DNA of 64,000 nt from Selenomonadaceae bacterium (GCA_017554235.1 JAFZIV010000008.1:20134-84133), one strand, 5' to 3'. Counted from the first letter of the stretch, positions 1 to 8,382 are shown. Notes: generated by a model from the letters alone, not told the origin. A program made the numbers and translations.

Positions 1-348
1 GCTATGGCGGAATCTGAATACTTTGAAGGCGGTTTAGTTGTATCTTCAATTAACAAATATCTTCCGAATGTACAGGCTATAGCGGGACAAGCGGCAGATA
101 CTTTGTTGGCTATTGAAAATGTACGTATGACGATAATTTTATTCCAGCTGAAAAATGATGTTATCGGCATTAGTGCAAGGTCGACGGGAAATTTAAATGT
201 TCAAGTCATTATGGAAAAATTTGGCGGCGGCGGTCATCAAAATGTTGCGGGAGCGCAGGTTAAAAATACGACTATTGGCGAAGTGAAAGCACAAGTTATT
301 GAGGTCGCTAAAAAATATATTGTCGAATCGGATTCGATAGAAGCGTAA
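1..348 (+). CDS. C-terminal part of a DHH/DHHA1 phosphodiesterase (GdpP-like), cut by window edge
   Basis: The reading frame is open from base 1, so only the last ~115 residues are present. They contain the DHHA1 signature GGGGHQNVAGAQV, the substrate-binding loop at the end of DHH-family phosphoesterases. The spacing to the C-terminus and the preceding segment (ISARSTGNLNV, then IMEKFGGGGH) resemble GdpP, the membrane-bound cyclic-di-AMP phosphodiesterase of Firmicutes. The catalytic DHH domain, GGDEF-like domain and membrane helices would lie upstream of the window. NrnA or RecJ-type DHHA1 proteins are alternatives; the second DHH protein here (11553-12494, NrnA) is clearly different. Confidence 0.72.
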   Translation, partial: AMAESEYFEGGLVVSSINKYLPNVQAIAGQAADTLLAIENVRMTIILFQLKNDVIGISARSTGNLNVQVIMEKFGGGGHQNVAGAQVKNTTIGEVKAQVIEVAKKYIVESDSIEA

Positions 349-442
349 AAATTTTTATTAATAGCTTAAATTAAAGTTTTAATTATAAGAATTCTTCGAG
401 CGAGCGAAACAAATTTTCACGCAACTTCATAAGGTGACAAAA

Positions 443-1015
443 ATGTTTAACGATAGGGCAATACAAAATCTTTACGAAATTATTGGTGGTGAAAAAATTA
501 TGTCTCCAAGTCCCGCTAAAAACCACGCGTATATTATGAATAACATTTTTTTCAACATTCAATCTTATCTTAAAGGAAAAAAATTTGGGCGCGTCTTTAC
601 CGACAATATGGACGTTCATTTACCGGATGGAAATATTTTTAGACCGGATTTGTTTGTAGTTTGTGACAGAAAAACTTTAAAGCAAGGCAGAACGGTTTAT
701 TGTGTTCCGGATTTTGCGGTGGAAATTCTTTCTCATTCATCTAAAAAAATGGACGTAACCACTAAAAAAGATATTTACGAAAAAAACGGCGTCAAGGAAT
801 ATTGGATCGTCAATCCTTGGGAAAAAAGCGTTACAGTTTACATTTTGCGCGACGGAAAATTTAAACTTGATGAAGAATATATGATTTATCCTGAAGAGGA
901 ACTTAGCGAAATGGACGAGGGAGAAAAAGCCGCCATTAAAACTGATATTAAGCTTTCAATTTTCGACGACTTGACGATTAGCATTGACGATATTTTTTTT
1001 GACATTGAAGATTAA
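443..1015 (+). CDS. Uma2-family (DUF820) putative endonuclease
   Basis: A 190-residue protein of the Uma2/DUF820 family, a PD-(D/E)XK-like fold found in many copies in cyanobacteria and some Firmicutes; the biological role is not established. Visible family marks are RPDLFVVC (acidic metal-binding Asp), VEILSHSSKK (catalytic Glu) and the EYWIVNPWEKSVTVY strand. The ATG at 443 is preferred over an in-frame GTG at 434 because the ribosome-binding site AAGGTG (431-436) overlaps that GTG and sits six bases before the ATG. The stop codon abuts the ATG of cbiB with no gap, so the two are probably co-translated. No partner gene indicates a toxin or restriction role. Confidence 0.8.
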   Translation: MFNDRAIQNLYEIIGGEKIMSPSPAKNHAYIMNNIFFNIQSYLKGKKFGRVFTDNMDVHLPDGNIFRPDLFVVCDRKTLKQGRTVYCVPDFAVEILSHSSKKMDVTTKKDIYEKNGVKEYWIVNPWEKSVTVYILRDGKFKLDEEYMIYPEEELSEMDEGEKAAIKTDIKLSIFDDLTISIDDIFFDIED

Positions 1016-1966
1016 ATGAGCTCAATAATTTCTGCCGTTGTGGCATTTCTGATTGACGCGCTGATTGGTGACCCGCGCAGTAAATTTCATCCCGTTGTAC
1101 TTATGGGAAATTTAATTTCGCTCATGGAAAAATTTTTGCGGCGTGACAATGACGGTTACGTAAAAAAAATTTTCATGGGCGGAATTTTAGTTACGACAGT
1201 TTTATTTGTAAGTTACGGCGTCGGATTATTGATTTTAGTGCTTTTAAATTTAGCGGGAAGTTACACGCTGAAAATTTTTGTCGAAGCACTTGTATTAAGC
1301 TTTATGATTTCGCCGCGTTCACTTGCAGAGGCGGGACAAGAAATTTATTTTCTGTTGACGCATGAAAATCTTATTGAGGCGCGTCGAAAAGTCGGTTGGA
1401 TAGTCGGGCGCGACACGAATCATTTAAACGAAGCTGAAGTTGTACGGGCGACGGTTGAAACTGTTTCCGAAAATACTGTTGACGGAATAATTTCACCGCT
1501 ATTTTATTTTGCGATTGGCGGTTTACCGTTAGCGATTGCCTACCGCGCAGTCAACACTATGGATTCAATGCTTGGCTACAAAAACGAAAAATATTTGTAT
1601 TTCGGACGAGTGGCGGCGCGACTTGATGACGTTGCTAACTTCATACCTGCGCGGATAACGGCAATTTTGTTTATAGCGTCGGCGTTCATTTTAAATCTTG
1701 ACTACAAAAACGCCTTTGCGATGATGAAACGTGACGCGGCGAAACATCCAAGTCCCAACGGCGGCTATGCAGAGGCAACAGTTGCAGGCGCACTTAACAT
1801 TCAGCTTGGCGGAATTAATTATTATTTTGGTGTGCCGCATTTCCGCGCGTATATGGGAGAACCTATTGAACCGCTTAACGCTCAACATATTTTGCTGACG
1901 ATTAGGCTAATGTACACGGCTACGATTATATTTTTAAGCTTGGCGATAATTTTTTCGGCGGCTTGA
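1016..1966 (+). CDS. cbiB: Adenosylcobinamide-phosphate synthase CbiB/CobD
   Basis: Integral membrane enzyme that attaches aminopropanol (or its phosphate) to adenosylcobyric acid, the last step that builds the nucleotide-loop arm of cobalamin. The 316-residue length matches the family. Family marks are the N-terminal LIDALIGDPRSKFHPVVLMG, the GWIVGRDT loop, TVETVSENTVDGIISPLFY, and NTMDSMLGYKNEKYLYFG, plus several hydrophobic helices. It starts immediately after the Uma2 stop. Other corrin genes are not adjacent: cbiL is 5 kb and cbiG 41 kb away. No cobalamin riboswitch is visible upstream. Confidence 0.93.
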   Translation: MSSIISAVVAFLIDALIGDPRSKFHPVVLMGNLISLMEKFLRRDNDGYVKKIFMGGILVTTVLFVSYGVGLLILVLLNLAGSYTLKIFVEALVLSFMISPRSLAEAGQEIYFLLTHENLIEARRKVGWIVGRDTNHLNEAEVVRATVETVSENTVDGIISPLFYFAIGGLPLAIAYRAVNTMDSMLGYKNEKYLYFGRVAARLDDVANFIPARITAILFIASAFILNLDYKNAFAMMKRDAAKHPSPNGGYAEATVAGALNIQLGGINYYFGVPHFRAYMGEPIEPLNAQHILLTIRLMYTATIIFLSLAIIFSAA

Positions 1967-1991
1967 CAAAGTTTTTTCTATAGGCTAAAAT
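1963..1991 (+). promoter_or_regulatory. Promoter for the glycosyltransferase gene
   Basis: TTGACA (1963-1968), 17-bp spacer, TAAAAT (1986-1991). The -35 box overlaps the stop codon of cbiB, so the next gene has its own promoter. Confidence 0.7.
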
Positions 1992-2038
1992 CGATTTACC
2001 TGAAATTAAAATGTAAAGAAAGGACAAGCGATTATCTA

Positions 2039-2989
2039 ATGTCCGAACAGCCTAAGCAAAAAAGATCTTTTCGCGTCATAATAAGATTTTTTCAAATTAT
2101 TGCCGCGTTGATATTTGTATTTTGGGCGTCATTCTTCATAACTTTAGCGATAAGGTCTTCACACCCGATAGATTATTTATTCTCATATGTGGAAGATTTT
2201 TTTGGCTCTGACGAAGATAAAAAGCCCGTAAATCCGCCGCCAACTGAAAGAAATTATAACAACAGGACAACGCCTTCGATGAATGAGAAAACCAGATATC
2301 CTTCAAGTGACAGTCGCTCTTCTGCAGTGCCGGTGAATAATTTAGACGTTGGCATTGTTGACAGAGTTGAAAGAATTTTTTCTATTGAAGACGCCGTTAA
2401 TAAACGTATCAAAAATATTCCGCATTATGTTTCGTTAGACGATATACCGCGTTCCCTTCAGCAAGCGATTATTGCAGTTGAGGATACGCGGTTTTATTCA
2501 CATAGCGGTTTTGATATGACGGGAATAGCGCGCGCCGTCGTCGTCAATATGGAAGCGGGAGAGATTGAGGAAGGTGCGTCGACAATCACTCAACAGCTTG
2601 CCAAGAATTTGTTTTTAAGTTCCGAGCCATCATTTACGCGCAAGGCTGAAGAATTAATTCTAGCTATGAATCTTGAAAGGCATTTTTCTAAAAATGAGAT
2701 AATTGAACTGTACTTGAACACAATTTATTTTGGCTCAAACTTTTATGGAATTTATGACGCCGCGCAGGGATATTTCGGCAAAGAACCTAAAGATTTGACA
2801 GTTGGAGAATCCGCAATGTTGGCAGGATTACCGAATGCTCCGTCGTTGTATTCGCCTTACGTTGACTTTATGCTGGCGAAAAAGAGACAACTTGTTGTAA
2901 TTGACGCAATGACACGCTCGCATTTTCTTAGTGAACGTGAGGCAGAAAACGCCCGTATCGAAGAAATTGTTTTAGTAAAAAATTTTTGA
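2039..2989 (+). CDS. mtgA: Monofunctional peptidoglycan glycosyltransferase (GT51)
   Basis: Polymerises lipid II into glycan strands at the outer face of the cytoplasmic membrane. One N-terminal membrane anchor (about residues 10-35) is followed by a low-complexity linker (60-105) and a GT51 domain (about 130-305). Catalytic motifs are visible: AIIAVEDTRFYSHSGFD (first catalytic Glu), GASTITQQLAKNLFL, ILAMNLERHFSKNEIIELYLN (second Glu) and YFGKEPKDLT. There is no transpeptidase domain, so this is a monofunctional enzyme rather than a class A PBP. A 17-bp-spaced promoter precedes it and a terminator follows. The gene name is by function; the linker is longer than in proteobacterial MtgA. Confidence 0.88.
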   Translation: MSEQPKQKRSFRVIIRFFQIIAALIFVFWASFFITLAIRSSHPIDYLFSYVEDFFGSDEDKKPVNPPPTERNYNNRTTPSMNEKTRYPSSDSRSSAVPVNNLDVGIVDRVERIFSIEDAVNKRIKNIPHYVSLDDIPRSLQQAIIAVEDTRFYSHSGFDMTGIARAVVVNMEAGEIEEGASTITQQLAKNLFLSSEPSFTRKAEELILAMNLERHFSKNEIIELYLNTIYFGSNFYGIYDAAQGYFGKEPKDLTVGESAMLAGLPNAPSLYSPYVDFMLAKKRQLVVIDAMTRSHFLSEREAENARIEEIVLVKNF

Positions 2990-2999
2990 TAAAAAAATC

Positions 3000-3026
3000 C
3001 GTCCGACTAATGGACGTTTTTTTTTT
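3000..3026 (+). terminator. Rho-independent terminator of the GT51 gene
   Basis: Stem CGTCC (3000-3004) / GGACG (3012-3016) with a 7-base loop and a run of ten T. Confidence 0.75.
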
Positions 3027-3152
3027 GGAAATATTATCTCTTCTTTAAACCTTGTACATATATTTTTGAACACATTGTCTAAAAAAACTTGACGGCAGGG
3101 ATATAATAAAGCGTAATTTTTATTAAAAAATTTTTTCAAAGGGGCGTCGATA

Positions 3153-4490
3153 ATGCTACTTGAACGGTTAGAGGAAATGCCTGTCGGTTCATTCCATTAT
3201 AAATTATTGGTGATAACGGGATTAGGCTGGCTTTTCGATTCGATGGATACGGGAATAATTTCATTTGTCTTACCTGTACTGGCAAAAGAGTGGGGCTTAA
3301 CGTCTGAACAAGTCGGCTGGATCGGCAGTGTAGGCTTAATAGGTATGGCACTCGGCGCGGTCTTAGCGGGAACAATCGCTGACAGACTTGGGCGCAAAAA
3401 AGTTTTCGCGGCAACGGTAATTTTGTACAGCGTATCAACGGGACTCTGCGCGGTGGCGTGGAGTTATGAATCTCTGTTGATATTCAGATTTTTGGTAGGT
3501 TTTGGATTAGGCGGAGAATTACCTGTCGCGGCAACACTTATGAGTGAATATGCTCCTTCACACCTGCGCGGAAGATTTATAGTCTTGCTGGAAAGTTTTT
3601 GGGGAGTGGGCTGGCTCGTCGCGGCGTTGATTTCTTATGTCTTAATTCCAAAATTCGGTTGGCAAATCGCATTTGTAATCGGCGCATTACCCGCGCTTTA
3701 CGTCTTCGTAATTCGTTTGCATATGCCCGAATCGGTACGATATTTAATATCGCGTGAAAAAATTGATGAGGCTAAACACATTATCTTAAAATTAGAAGTA
3801 GAATTGGGCGTTAAATCTAAACCGTTCGCCAAAGAATTAAGCGCGGCAGAAATCGGCTCGGAACATACAGCTAAACCAAAATTTTCAAGCTTATGGACAG
3901 AGCAATTCAGAACGCGGACAATAATGTTATGGCTGGCGTGGTTCGGCATCGTCTACAGCTACTACGGAATATTTATGTGGTTGCCGTCAATCGTCTTTTC
4001 ACAAGGCTTTGAAGTCGTAAAAACTTTTGAATACGTGCTGATAATGACAATGGCGCAATTGCCGGGATATTTTGCGGCGGCGTGGCTCGTTGACAAAATC
4101 GGAAGACGTTACACGCTTTCAAGTTTCTTGTTAATGTCAGGCGTCTGCAGTTACTTTTTCGGCAATGCGTCAACTTCAACGGAATTATTAGCTTGGGGCG
4201 CGGCAATGAGTTTCTTCAACTTAGGCGCGTGGGGCGTCATTTACACTTATACACCGGAACTTTATCCCACTTCAATTCGTGCATTAGGTTCAGGTTGGGC
4301 AGCAGGTTTCGGACGTATCGGCGGAATGTTAGCTCCAATGTTGGTCGGCGTACTTTTAGCACAAGGCGCACAGATGGATTTTATCTTTATAATGTTCGCA
4401 TCAGTTTTTGTAATAATTTCTGCAATAGTTTTGGGACTGGGCATTGAGAGTAAACAAAAATCTTTGGAGCAAATAGAATTGGGAAATTAA
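3153..4490 (+). CDS. MFS transporter, NiaP/sugar-acid type
   Basis: A 445-residue, 12-helix major facilitator protein. TM1 carries GWLFDSMDTGIISFVLPVL, the paired acidic residues seen in the NiaP (niacin) and aromatic-acid/SHS branches. The loop 2-3 signature GTIADRLGRKKVF and the TM4-5 motif RFLVGFGLGGELPVAATLMSEY are intact. NiaP-like uptake of nicotinate or another small carboxylate is the best guess, but the substrate cannot be read from sequence. The ATG at 3153 follows AAAGGGG (3138-3144). The 3' end overlaps rsmI by 4 bp tail to tail, with no room for a separate terminator. Confidence 0.8.
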   Translation: MLLERLEEMPVGSFHYKLLVITGLGWLFDSMDTGIISFVLPVLAKEWGLTSEQVGWIGSVGLIGMALGAVLAGTIADRLGRKKVFAATVILYSVSTGLCAVAWSYESLLIFRFLVGFGLGGELPVAATLMSEYAPSHLRGRFIVLLESFWGVGWLVAALISYVLIPKFGWQIAFVIGALPALYVFVIRLHMPESVRYLISREKIDEAKHIILKLEVELGVKSKPFAKELSAAEIGSEHTAKPKFSSLWTEQFRTRTIMLWLAWFGIVYSYYGIFMWLPSIVFSQGFEVVKTFEYVLIMTMAQLPGYFAAAWLVDKIGRRYTLSSFLLMSGVCSYFFGNASTSTELLAWGAAMSFFNLGAWGVIYTYTPELYPTSIRALGSGWAAGFGRIGGMLAPMLVGVLLAQGAQMDFIFIMFASVFVIISAIVLGLGIESKQKSLEQIELGN

Positions 4491-5323
4491 ATATTTATGA
4501 CAGCGTTATAAACATCGCGGCGGCTTAAATTAAATTTCTTGGCAACTTCACGAATTGCAGATTTTTTGTCGACGCCTTGAAAAATTAAATTTTTATAAAC
4601 GTCAATAAAATTTTCGGCGGGAGGTCTAATCTCGTCGAAATTTTTTTTGCCCTCAACTACGATAACAAATTCGCCTATAGGTTCATTTAGATTTTCGGCA
4701 AGTTCTTCCAGTGTTCCGCGCAGAAATTCTTCATGGATTTTAGTCAACTCTCTCGCAAGTACGGCGTTACGATTTCCTAACACGTCAAGTAATTCATATA
4801 AAGTTTTTTTCAGATGGTGTGGAGATTCGTAAAAGATTAAAGTTTCATTGCGCGTCGAAATTTCGGTTAAAAGTTCGTGGCGATTTTTAGCAGTCTTAGG
4901 TAAAAATCCAACGAAGGTAAATTTTGTTGTGTCCAACGCTGAACAAATTAACGCACTCAATGCGGCATTTGCGCCGGGAATTGGACAAACTTTTATACCG
5001 GCTTCGATGGTAAGCTTTACCAAATCTGCGCCGGGATCTGAAATTGCAGGTAAACCCGCATCACTCACGCAAGCAACGGATTTTCCTTCGCGCAGAAGGT
5101 TTAAAATTTTTTCGCCGGATTGAGTTTTAGAAAATTCATCGTAACGAATCAGCGGCGTATGTATGTCGAAGTGTGCCAAAAGTTTTCGAGTGTGTCGCGT
5201 ATCCTCTGCCGCAATAAAATCAACTTCCTTCAAAATTTTAACTGCGCGGAAAGTCATATCTTCAAGGTTACCTATAGGCGTTGCGCACAAATATAAAATT
5301 CCAATTTGGTTTACAATTTTCAT
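4487..5323 (-). CDS. rsmI: 16S rRNA (cytidine1402-2'-O)-methyltransferase RsmI
   Basis: SAM-dependent tetrapyrrole-methylase-fold enzyme that 2'-O-methylates C1402 in the ribosomal P site. The 278-residue sequence has the family signatures LYLCATPIGNLEDMT at the N-terminus, AAEDTRHTRKLL, VSDAGLPAISDPG (SAM loop), CPIPGANAALSAL and FYESPHHL. The C-terminal HTH-like tail (KKSAIREVAKKFNLSRRDVY) is also typical. ATG start; a ribosome-binding AAGGAG lies somewhat far upstream (about 13 bases). A dedicated promoter is visible at 5399-5428. Confidence 0.94.
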   Translation of the reverse strand: MKIVNQIGILYLCATPIGNLEDMTFRAVKILKEVDFIAAEDTRHTRKLLAHFDIHTPLIRYDEFSKTQSGEKILNLLREGKSVACVSDAGLPAISDPGADLVKLTIEAGIKVCPIPGANAALSALICSALDTTKFTFVGFLPKTAKNRHELLTEISTRNETLIFYESPHHLKKTLYELLDVLGNRNAVLARELTKIHEEFLRGTLEELAENLNEPIGEFVIVVEGKKNFDEIRPPAENFIDVYKNLIFQGVDKKSAIREVAKKFNLSRRDVYNAVINI

Positions 5324-5398
5324 ATAAATTTTTCAACTCCTTAATTTTTTATGAAATGCTTTTGAAAATAAAAAAACTTGCCAAAAATTTTTTATGAT

Positions 5399-5428
5399 AT
5401 TATACTTGAATTTAAAATTTATAGACAA
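5399..5428 (-). promoter_or_regulatory. Promoter of rsmI
   Basis: On the minus strand TTGTCT (5428-5423), 18-bp spacer, TATAAT (5404-5399), about 75 bp upstream of the rsmI start. Confidence 0.55.
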
Positions 5429-5462
5429 ATATATTTTATAGTTTTTTAATACAAAAAAATTG

Positions 5463-5491
5463 TTTACAATTGTAGGAAATAATGTTAAAAT
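5463..5491 (+). promoter_or_regulatory. Promoter of the rpsF-ssb-rpsR operon
   Basis: TTTACA (5463-5468), exact 17-bp spacer, TAAAAT (5486-5491). The 10-bp palindrome TACAATTGTA (5465-5474) overlaps the -35 box and could be an operator, but no regulator can be named. Confidence 0.7.
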
Positions 5492-5769
5492 ACATTTATA
5501 GTCGCATAAACAGAATGTTGGAAAGTTTGTAAAACATTCTCAAGAGTAACTGCTCTGTTCTAGCACAACAGCTTTGTTTTATCTAAGCTTTAAAAGTAGT
5601 CCGAAAGTGTTTAACATATCGGATAGAGGTGTGTAGTACGCCAGAGAGTTTATCCTCTCAAATACGTTTGTCTTTATTTTTTATCACAAACGTAACTATA
5701 ATTTCGATTTGTGAATTTAACTTCCCTGCTCGAAAAAATCGAGCCAATGTCCAAAGAGGAGGTGTACTA
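5492..5769 (+). promoter_or_regulatory. Long structured 5' leader of rpsF (candidate S6:S18 autoregulatory RNA)
   Basis: There are about 270 nt between the promoter and the rpsF start, with no plausible gene. The leader can form several hairpins: TCCGA...TCGGA around 5600-5625; GAGAG...CTCTC near 5645-5660; an 8-bp perfect stem ACGTTTGT / ACAAACGT enclosing a T-rich loop (about 5664-5693); and GCTCGA-AAAAA-TCGAGC (about 5729-5745) just before the ribosome-binding site GAGGAGGTG. S6 operons in many bacteria are autoregulated by S6:S18 binding to a leader motif; that this is such a site is inference. In-frame codons upstream of 5770 exist but match no S6 sequence. Confidence 0.45.
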
Positions 5770-6063
5770 ATGAGGAAGTACGAGATTATTTTCATCGTAA
5801 GACCGCTTGATGAAGAGGCTACTAATGCCGTAATCGACAAGTTTGCTAAACTCATCGCGGTTAACGGTGGAACTATCGAAAAGGAAGATCGTTGGGGCAA
5901 GAAACGTCTTGCTTACGAGATTAAGAAAGAGACCGAAGGTTTTTACGTCCTTTTCTACGCGAATTGCGAACCTGATTGTATCAACGAATGCGATCGCGTT
6001 ATGAAAATTACCGACGAAGTTCTGAAACATATGATCGTCCGCTCCGAAGAGAAAGGAGCGTAA
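5770..6063 (+). CDS. rpsF: 30S ribosomal protein S6
   Basis: 97 residues beginning [17 protein letters not shown], with the S6 core motifs [15 protein letters not shown] and [11 protein letters not shown] and the C-terminal helix that packs on S18. It binds the central domain of 16S rRNA as a heterodimer with S18. The ATG at 5770 is chosen because it follows GAGGAGGTG at 8 bases and begins the conserved sequence; the 47 codons open upstream are leader RNA. First gene of the classical rpsF-ssb-rpsR cluster. Confidence 0.97.
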   Translation: MRKYEIIFIVRPLDEEATNAVIDKFAKLIAVNGGTIEKEDRWGKKRLAYEIKKETEGFYVLFYANCEPDCINECDRVMKITDEVLKHMIVRSEEKGA

Positions 6064-6065
6064 AT

Positions 6066-6512
6066 ATGAACAAAGTTTTTCTGTCAGGAAATTTAACGAG
6101 GGATCCCGAAGTTAAGTATACGCCGGCAGGTAAGGCAATGGCTAAGATGGGTATTGCCGTTAGTCGCCGCTCTAAAAATGCGGAAACCGGTCAGTATGAC
6201 GTGGATTTTTTCAACTTAACGGCATGGGAAAAAACGGCTGAATTTTGCGGACGCTATCTTAGAAAAGGTTCTCGTGTATTTGTTGAAGGAAATATGCGAA
6301 CTTACAGCTATACCGGACAAGACGGTAGCAAGCGTTCAGGAATCGACATTTGGATTGATAACATTGAGTTTGGAAGTTCCAAGCGCGAAGGTGACGCTCC
6401 TGCTACTACGACTGACAATAACACAAATACGCGTCCTGCACCACCGAGTAATGATGGTTTTGATGATGACTTTGTCGGCGATGAAATTTCCGATGACAGT
6501 GTTCCGTTTTAA
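6066..6512 (+). CDS. ssb: Single-stranded DNA-binding protein
   Basis: 148 residues: OB-fold (about 1-105, [48 protein letters not shown]), an Asn/Thr/Pro-rich flexible linker, and the acidic tip DDSVPF. This ends in the usual Pro-Phe that recruits repair and replication partners. It sits 2 bp after rpsF, and its ribosome-binding site (AAAGGAG) lies in the last rpsF codons, indicating coupled translation. The ATG at 6066 starts the conserved sequence. Confidence 0.97.
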   Translation: MNKVFLSGNLTRDPEVKYTPAGKAMAKMGIAVSRRSKNAETGQYDVDFFNLTAWEKTAEFCGRYLRKGSRVFVEGNMRTYSYTGQDGSKRSGIDIWIDNIEFGSSKREGDAPATTTDNNTNTRPAPPSNDGFDDDFVGDEISDDSVPF

Positions 6513-6526
6513 TAGGAGATTTAATT

Positions 6527-6757
6527 ATGCGTAAAGAAAGAGGTAGACGCCCGCGCAGAAAAGTTTGCGCCTTCTGCGTGGATAAAGTCGAAAATATTGA
6601 TTATAAAGATGCGGCGAAACTTCGTCGTTTCATCACAGAGCGCGGAAAAATTTTACCGCGTCGTATTTCAGGCAACTGCGCGAAACATCAGCGTCAAGTA
6701 ACGGTAGCAATTAAACGCGCACGTAATATCGCACTTTTGCCCTTTACTGCTGACTAA
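6527..6757 (+). CDS. rpsR: 30S ribosomal protein S18
   Basis: 76 residues, [17 protein letters not shown]..., with the S18 core [25 protein letters not shown] and [21 protein letters not shown]. It keeps cysteines in the N-terminal CAFC and at NCAKHQ, the pattern of the putatively zinc-binding (C+) S18 form. The gene is preceded by AGGAG, 14 bp after ssb. A heptad-type repeat merging into a terminator hairpin begins right after the stop. Confidence 0.97.
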   Translation: MRKERGRRPRRKVCAFCVDKVENIDYKDAAKLRRFITERGKILPRRISGNCAKHQRQVTVAIKRARNIALLPFTAD

Positions 6758-6759
6758 TT

Positions 6760-6795
6760 AGTAGTCAGTAAAAATTTATCAGTGGTCAGTGAATT
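6760..6795 (+). repeat. Heptanucleotide repeat tract R1
   Basis: Short tract built from AGT-starting heptads (AGTAGTC AGTAAAA, then AGTGGTC AGTGAAT). It belongs to the family also found at 18547, 21528 and 51505. Its 3' part forms the left arm of the terminator at 6784-6818. Confidence 0.55.
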
Positions 6796-6818
6796 TTTTT
6801 CACCGACCAATTTTTTTT
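6784..6818 (+). terminator. Terminator hairpin after rpsR, abutting the next ribosome-binding site
   Basis: Arms GGTCAGTGAA (6784-6793) and TTCACCGACC (6799-6808) pair with one mismatch, followed by eight T (6811-6818). The GGAG of the next gene begins at 6819, so that gene either depends on read-through or has a promoter inside this region. Confidence 0.6.
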
Positions 6819-6830
6819 GGAGAATTTACT

Positions 6831-7382
6831 TTGAACAATGAAAAATTTCTACCCGTCATAACAATATTTGTTTGTTGCGTCATAGCATTTATTTTTACAA
6901 TTACAATTTACTCGCCGCTTAAAAACGCAATTTCTTCAATGCAACTTCAAGCCCGTAGACTTCAAGCCGTCGAAAGTGATTTAGATAAATTTAAAAAAAG
7001 TCACGGAGATATTGAAAAATTTTTTAATCTGACGGAAAACAGATTGGTTGAAGCACGAGAATTTTTACCTGCCGAATCTTCACAGGACGATTTTGTTGCC
7101 GAACTTTATAAAATCGCAGAAAAAAATAATGTCTTCATAAATTCTGTTCAAATCGGCGAAATACAAGCCGTTGAACAAAATTCAGAGAACAATAAAAATT
7201 TTTTCCGTCAATCCATAAATGTAAAATTTGACGCTGATTATATTTCAACTTTGAAATTTCTGCGCGAAATTCTTAACGGTAATCGATTGATTACGCTTGA
7301 TAATATTTCACTTGAAAGCGGCGAAAATGTTTTAAATGGAAATATTGAAATTTCAATCTTCAACCTTGCCGCGCCTAGTTAA
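6831..7382 (+). CDS. PilO/GspM-like inner-membrane protein
   Basis: About 183 residues with one N-terminal membrane helix (FLPVITIFVCCVIAFIFTIT), a coiled-coil segment (about 30-75) and an alpha/beta domain ending in a ferredoxin-like strand pattern. This is the architecture of type IV pilus PilO or type II secretion GspM alignment-complex proteins. The assignment rests on architecture and general resemblance, not on a catalytic motif. The TTG at 6831 is chosen because GGAG (6819-6822) lies 8 bases upstream; an in-frame GTG at 6789 lies inside the terminator hairpin. No other pilus gene is nearby. The last 30 bp overlap cbiL on the opposite strand. Confidence 0.55.
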   Translation: MNNEKFLPVITIFVCCVIAFIFTITIYSPLKNAISSMQLQARRLQAVESDLDKFKKSHGDIEKFFNLTENRLVEAREFLPAESSQDDFVAELYKIAEKNNVFINSVQIGEIQAVEQNSENNKNFFRQSINVKFDADYISTLKFLREILNGNRLITLDNISLESGENVLNGNIEISIFNLAAPS

Positions 7383-8081
7383 AATCGTCGACAAATAATT
7401 CAGCTTGTCCGATTTATGCGCATTGAGATTCTCAAAAATTTTTTCGTCGTCAAGCCCGTATCGACTAATCAGAACTGCATTTTCAATCATATTTTCTGCG
7501 TCAAGTATGCCAACAATTTCATCAAAATTTTTGTAAACCTTCATCAAAATTGCGGAATCAGAAATTTTAAGCGCGTCGATAATTTTAGACTTCTGCGCGG
7601 TCGCCGGAATAATCGTAACAATATCATTTCCGTAAGCCGCCGCTTTTCCAATATGGCTTGCAATCGCCAAAAATGCGGGAACGCCCGGTATTGTCGTAAC
7701 TTTTGCACCCGAATTTTTCAGCAACCTTAAAATGTAGATATACGTGCTGTAAAACATCGGATCGCCCAAAGTTAAAAATGCAACATTTTTACCGCTACGC
7801 AAAAATTCTAAAATCTGTTTCGTATTTTGTTCAAAAATTTCCTTCGATTCTTCAAAATTTTTTACCATCGGGAAAGTCTGAAAAATAATTTCAGAATCTG
7901 AAATATACGGTTCAGCGATTGTCAACGCAACGCTACCGTCTTTTTTTTCTGTCTTAGGCGCAATAATCACGTCCGCATTTTTAATCGCATTAACCGCCTT
8001 AATCGTCAAAAGTTCAGAATCTCCCGGTCCGACGCCTACTCCGTAAAAATTTCCTTCTAAATCTTCAAACTTACTATCCAA
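7353..8081 (-). CDS. cbiL: Precorrin-2/cobalt-factor II C20-methyltransferase
   Basis: SAM-dependent tetrapyrrole methylase that methylates C20 of the corrin precursor. Family marks: FYGVGVGPGDSELLTIKAV at the N-terminus, FLTLGDPMFYSTYIYIL, TTIPGVPAFLAIASHIG (SAM-binding loop) and ILMKVYKNFDEI. The TTG at 8081 is preferred because GGAG lies 9 bases upstream, between secG and this gene; an earlier TTG at 8096 overlaps that site. It follows secG by 18 bp and is presumably co-transcribed with it, an unusual partner for a corrin gene. Confidence 0.9.
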   Translation of the reverse strand: MDSKFEDLEGNFYGVGVGPGDSELLTIKAVNAIKNADVIIAPKTEKKDGSVALTIAEPYISDSEIIFQTFPMVKNFEESKEIFEQNTKQILEFLRSGKNVAFLTLGDPMFYSTYIYILRLLKNSGAKVTTIPGVPAFLAIASHIGKAAAYGNDIVTIIPATAQKSKIIDALKISDSAILMKVYKNFDEIVGILDAENMIENAVLISRYGLDDEKIFENLNAHKSDKLNYLSTILTRRGKVED

Positions 8082-8099
8082 ATTTATACGCTCCAAATA

Positions 8100-8327
8100 T
8101 TACGAAGTCATTTTAGCAATAATTATTGTGATTATGCCGAAAAGTATTCCGAGTACGACGGTTGCTCGCGCCAAAAATGCGTCCATTCCGCGAACTTTAC
8201 CTGTAAATACCGTGTCAGAGCCGCCGTCCATTCCGCCCATACCTGCTGATTTTGCCTCTTGACCAAGTACAGCTCCAATTAACGCAATCGAAATTATCGC
8301 GTCCAACACCATTAAAAATGTCAACAA
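8100..8327 (-). CDS. secG: Preprotein translocase subunit SecG
   Basis: About 75 residues with two membrane helices (LTFLMVLDAIISIALIGAVL and ATVVLGILFGIITIIIAKM) flanking the conserved Gly/Met-rich loop GMGGMDGGSDTVF. It is a non-essential helper of the SecYEG channel. The start is taken as the TTG six bases after GAGGTG, a signal used by many genes here. An extended -10 promoter (TGATATAAT, minus strand, 8352-8347) lies just upstream. Confidence 0.9.
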   Translation of the reverse strand: MLTFLMVLDAIISIALIGAVLGQEAKSAGMGGMDGGSDTVFTGKVRGMDAFLARATVVLGILFGIITIIIAKMTS

Positions 8328-8346
8328 AAATATCACCTCAAATAAG

Positions 8347-8355
8347 ATTATATCA
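8347..8355 (-). promoter_or_regulatory. Extended -10 promoter of secG
   Basis: On the minus strand TGA-TATAAT with a poor -35. The flanking string TTTGTGATATAATCTT is repeated exactly at the promoter at 10657-10684. Confidence 0.5.
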
Positions 8356-8382
8356 CAAACTATAAATTTTTTAAAAAATTTT

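Noticed and set aside
3089..3107. Promoter TTGACG...TATAAT before the MFS gene
   Set aside because: The boxes are only 7 bp apart and no other -35 sits at 16-18 bp; TTGACG-N17-CGTAAT is possible but weak.
5629..5769. Extended N-terminus of rpsF
   Set aside because: S6 begins MRKYE at 5770 behind a strong ribosome-binding site; the upstream codons belong to the structured leader.
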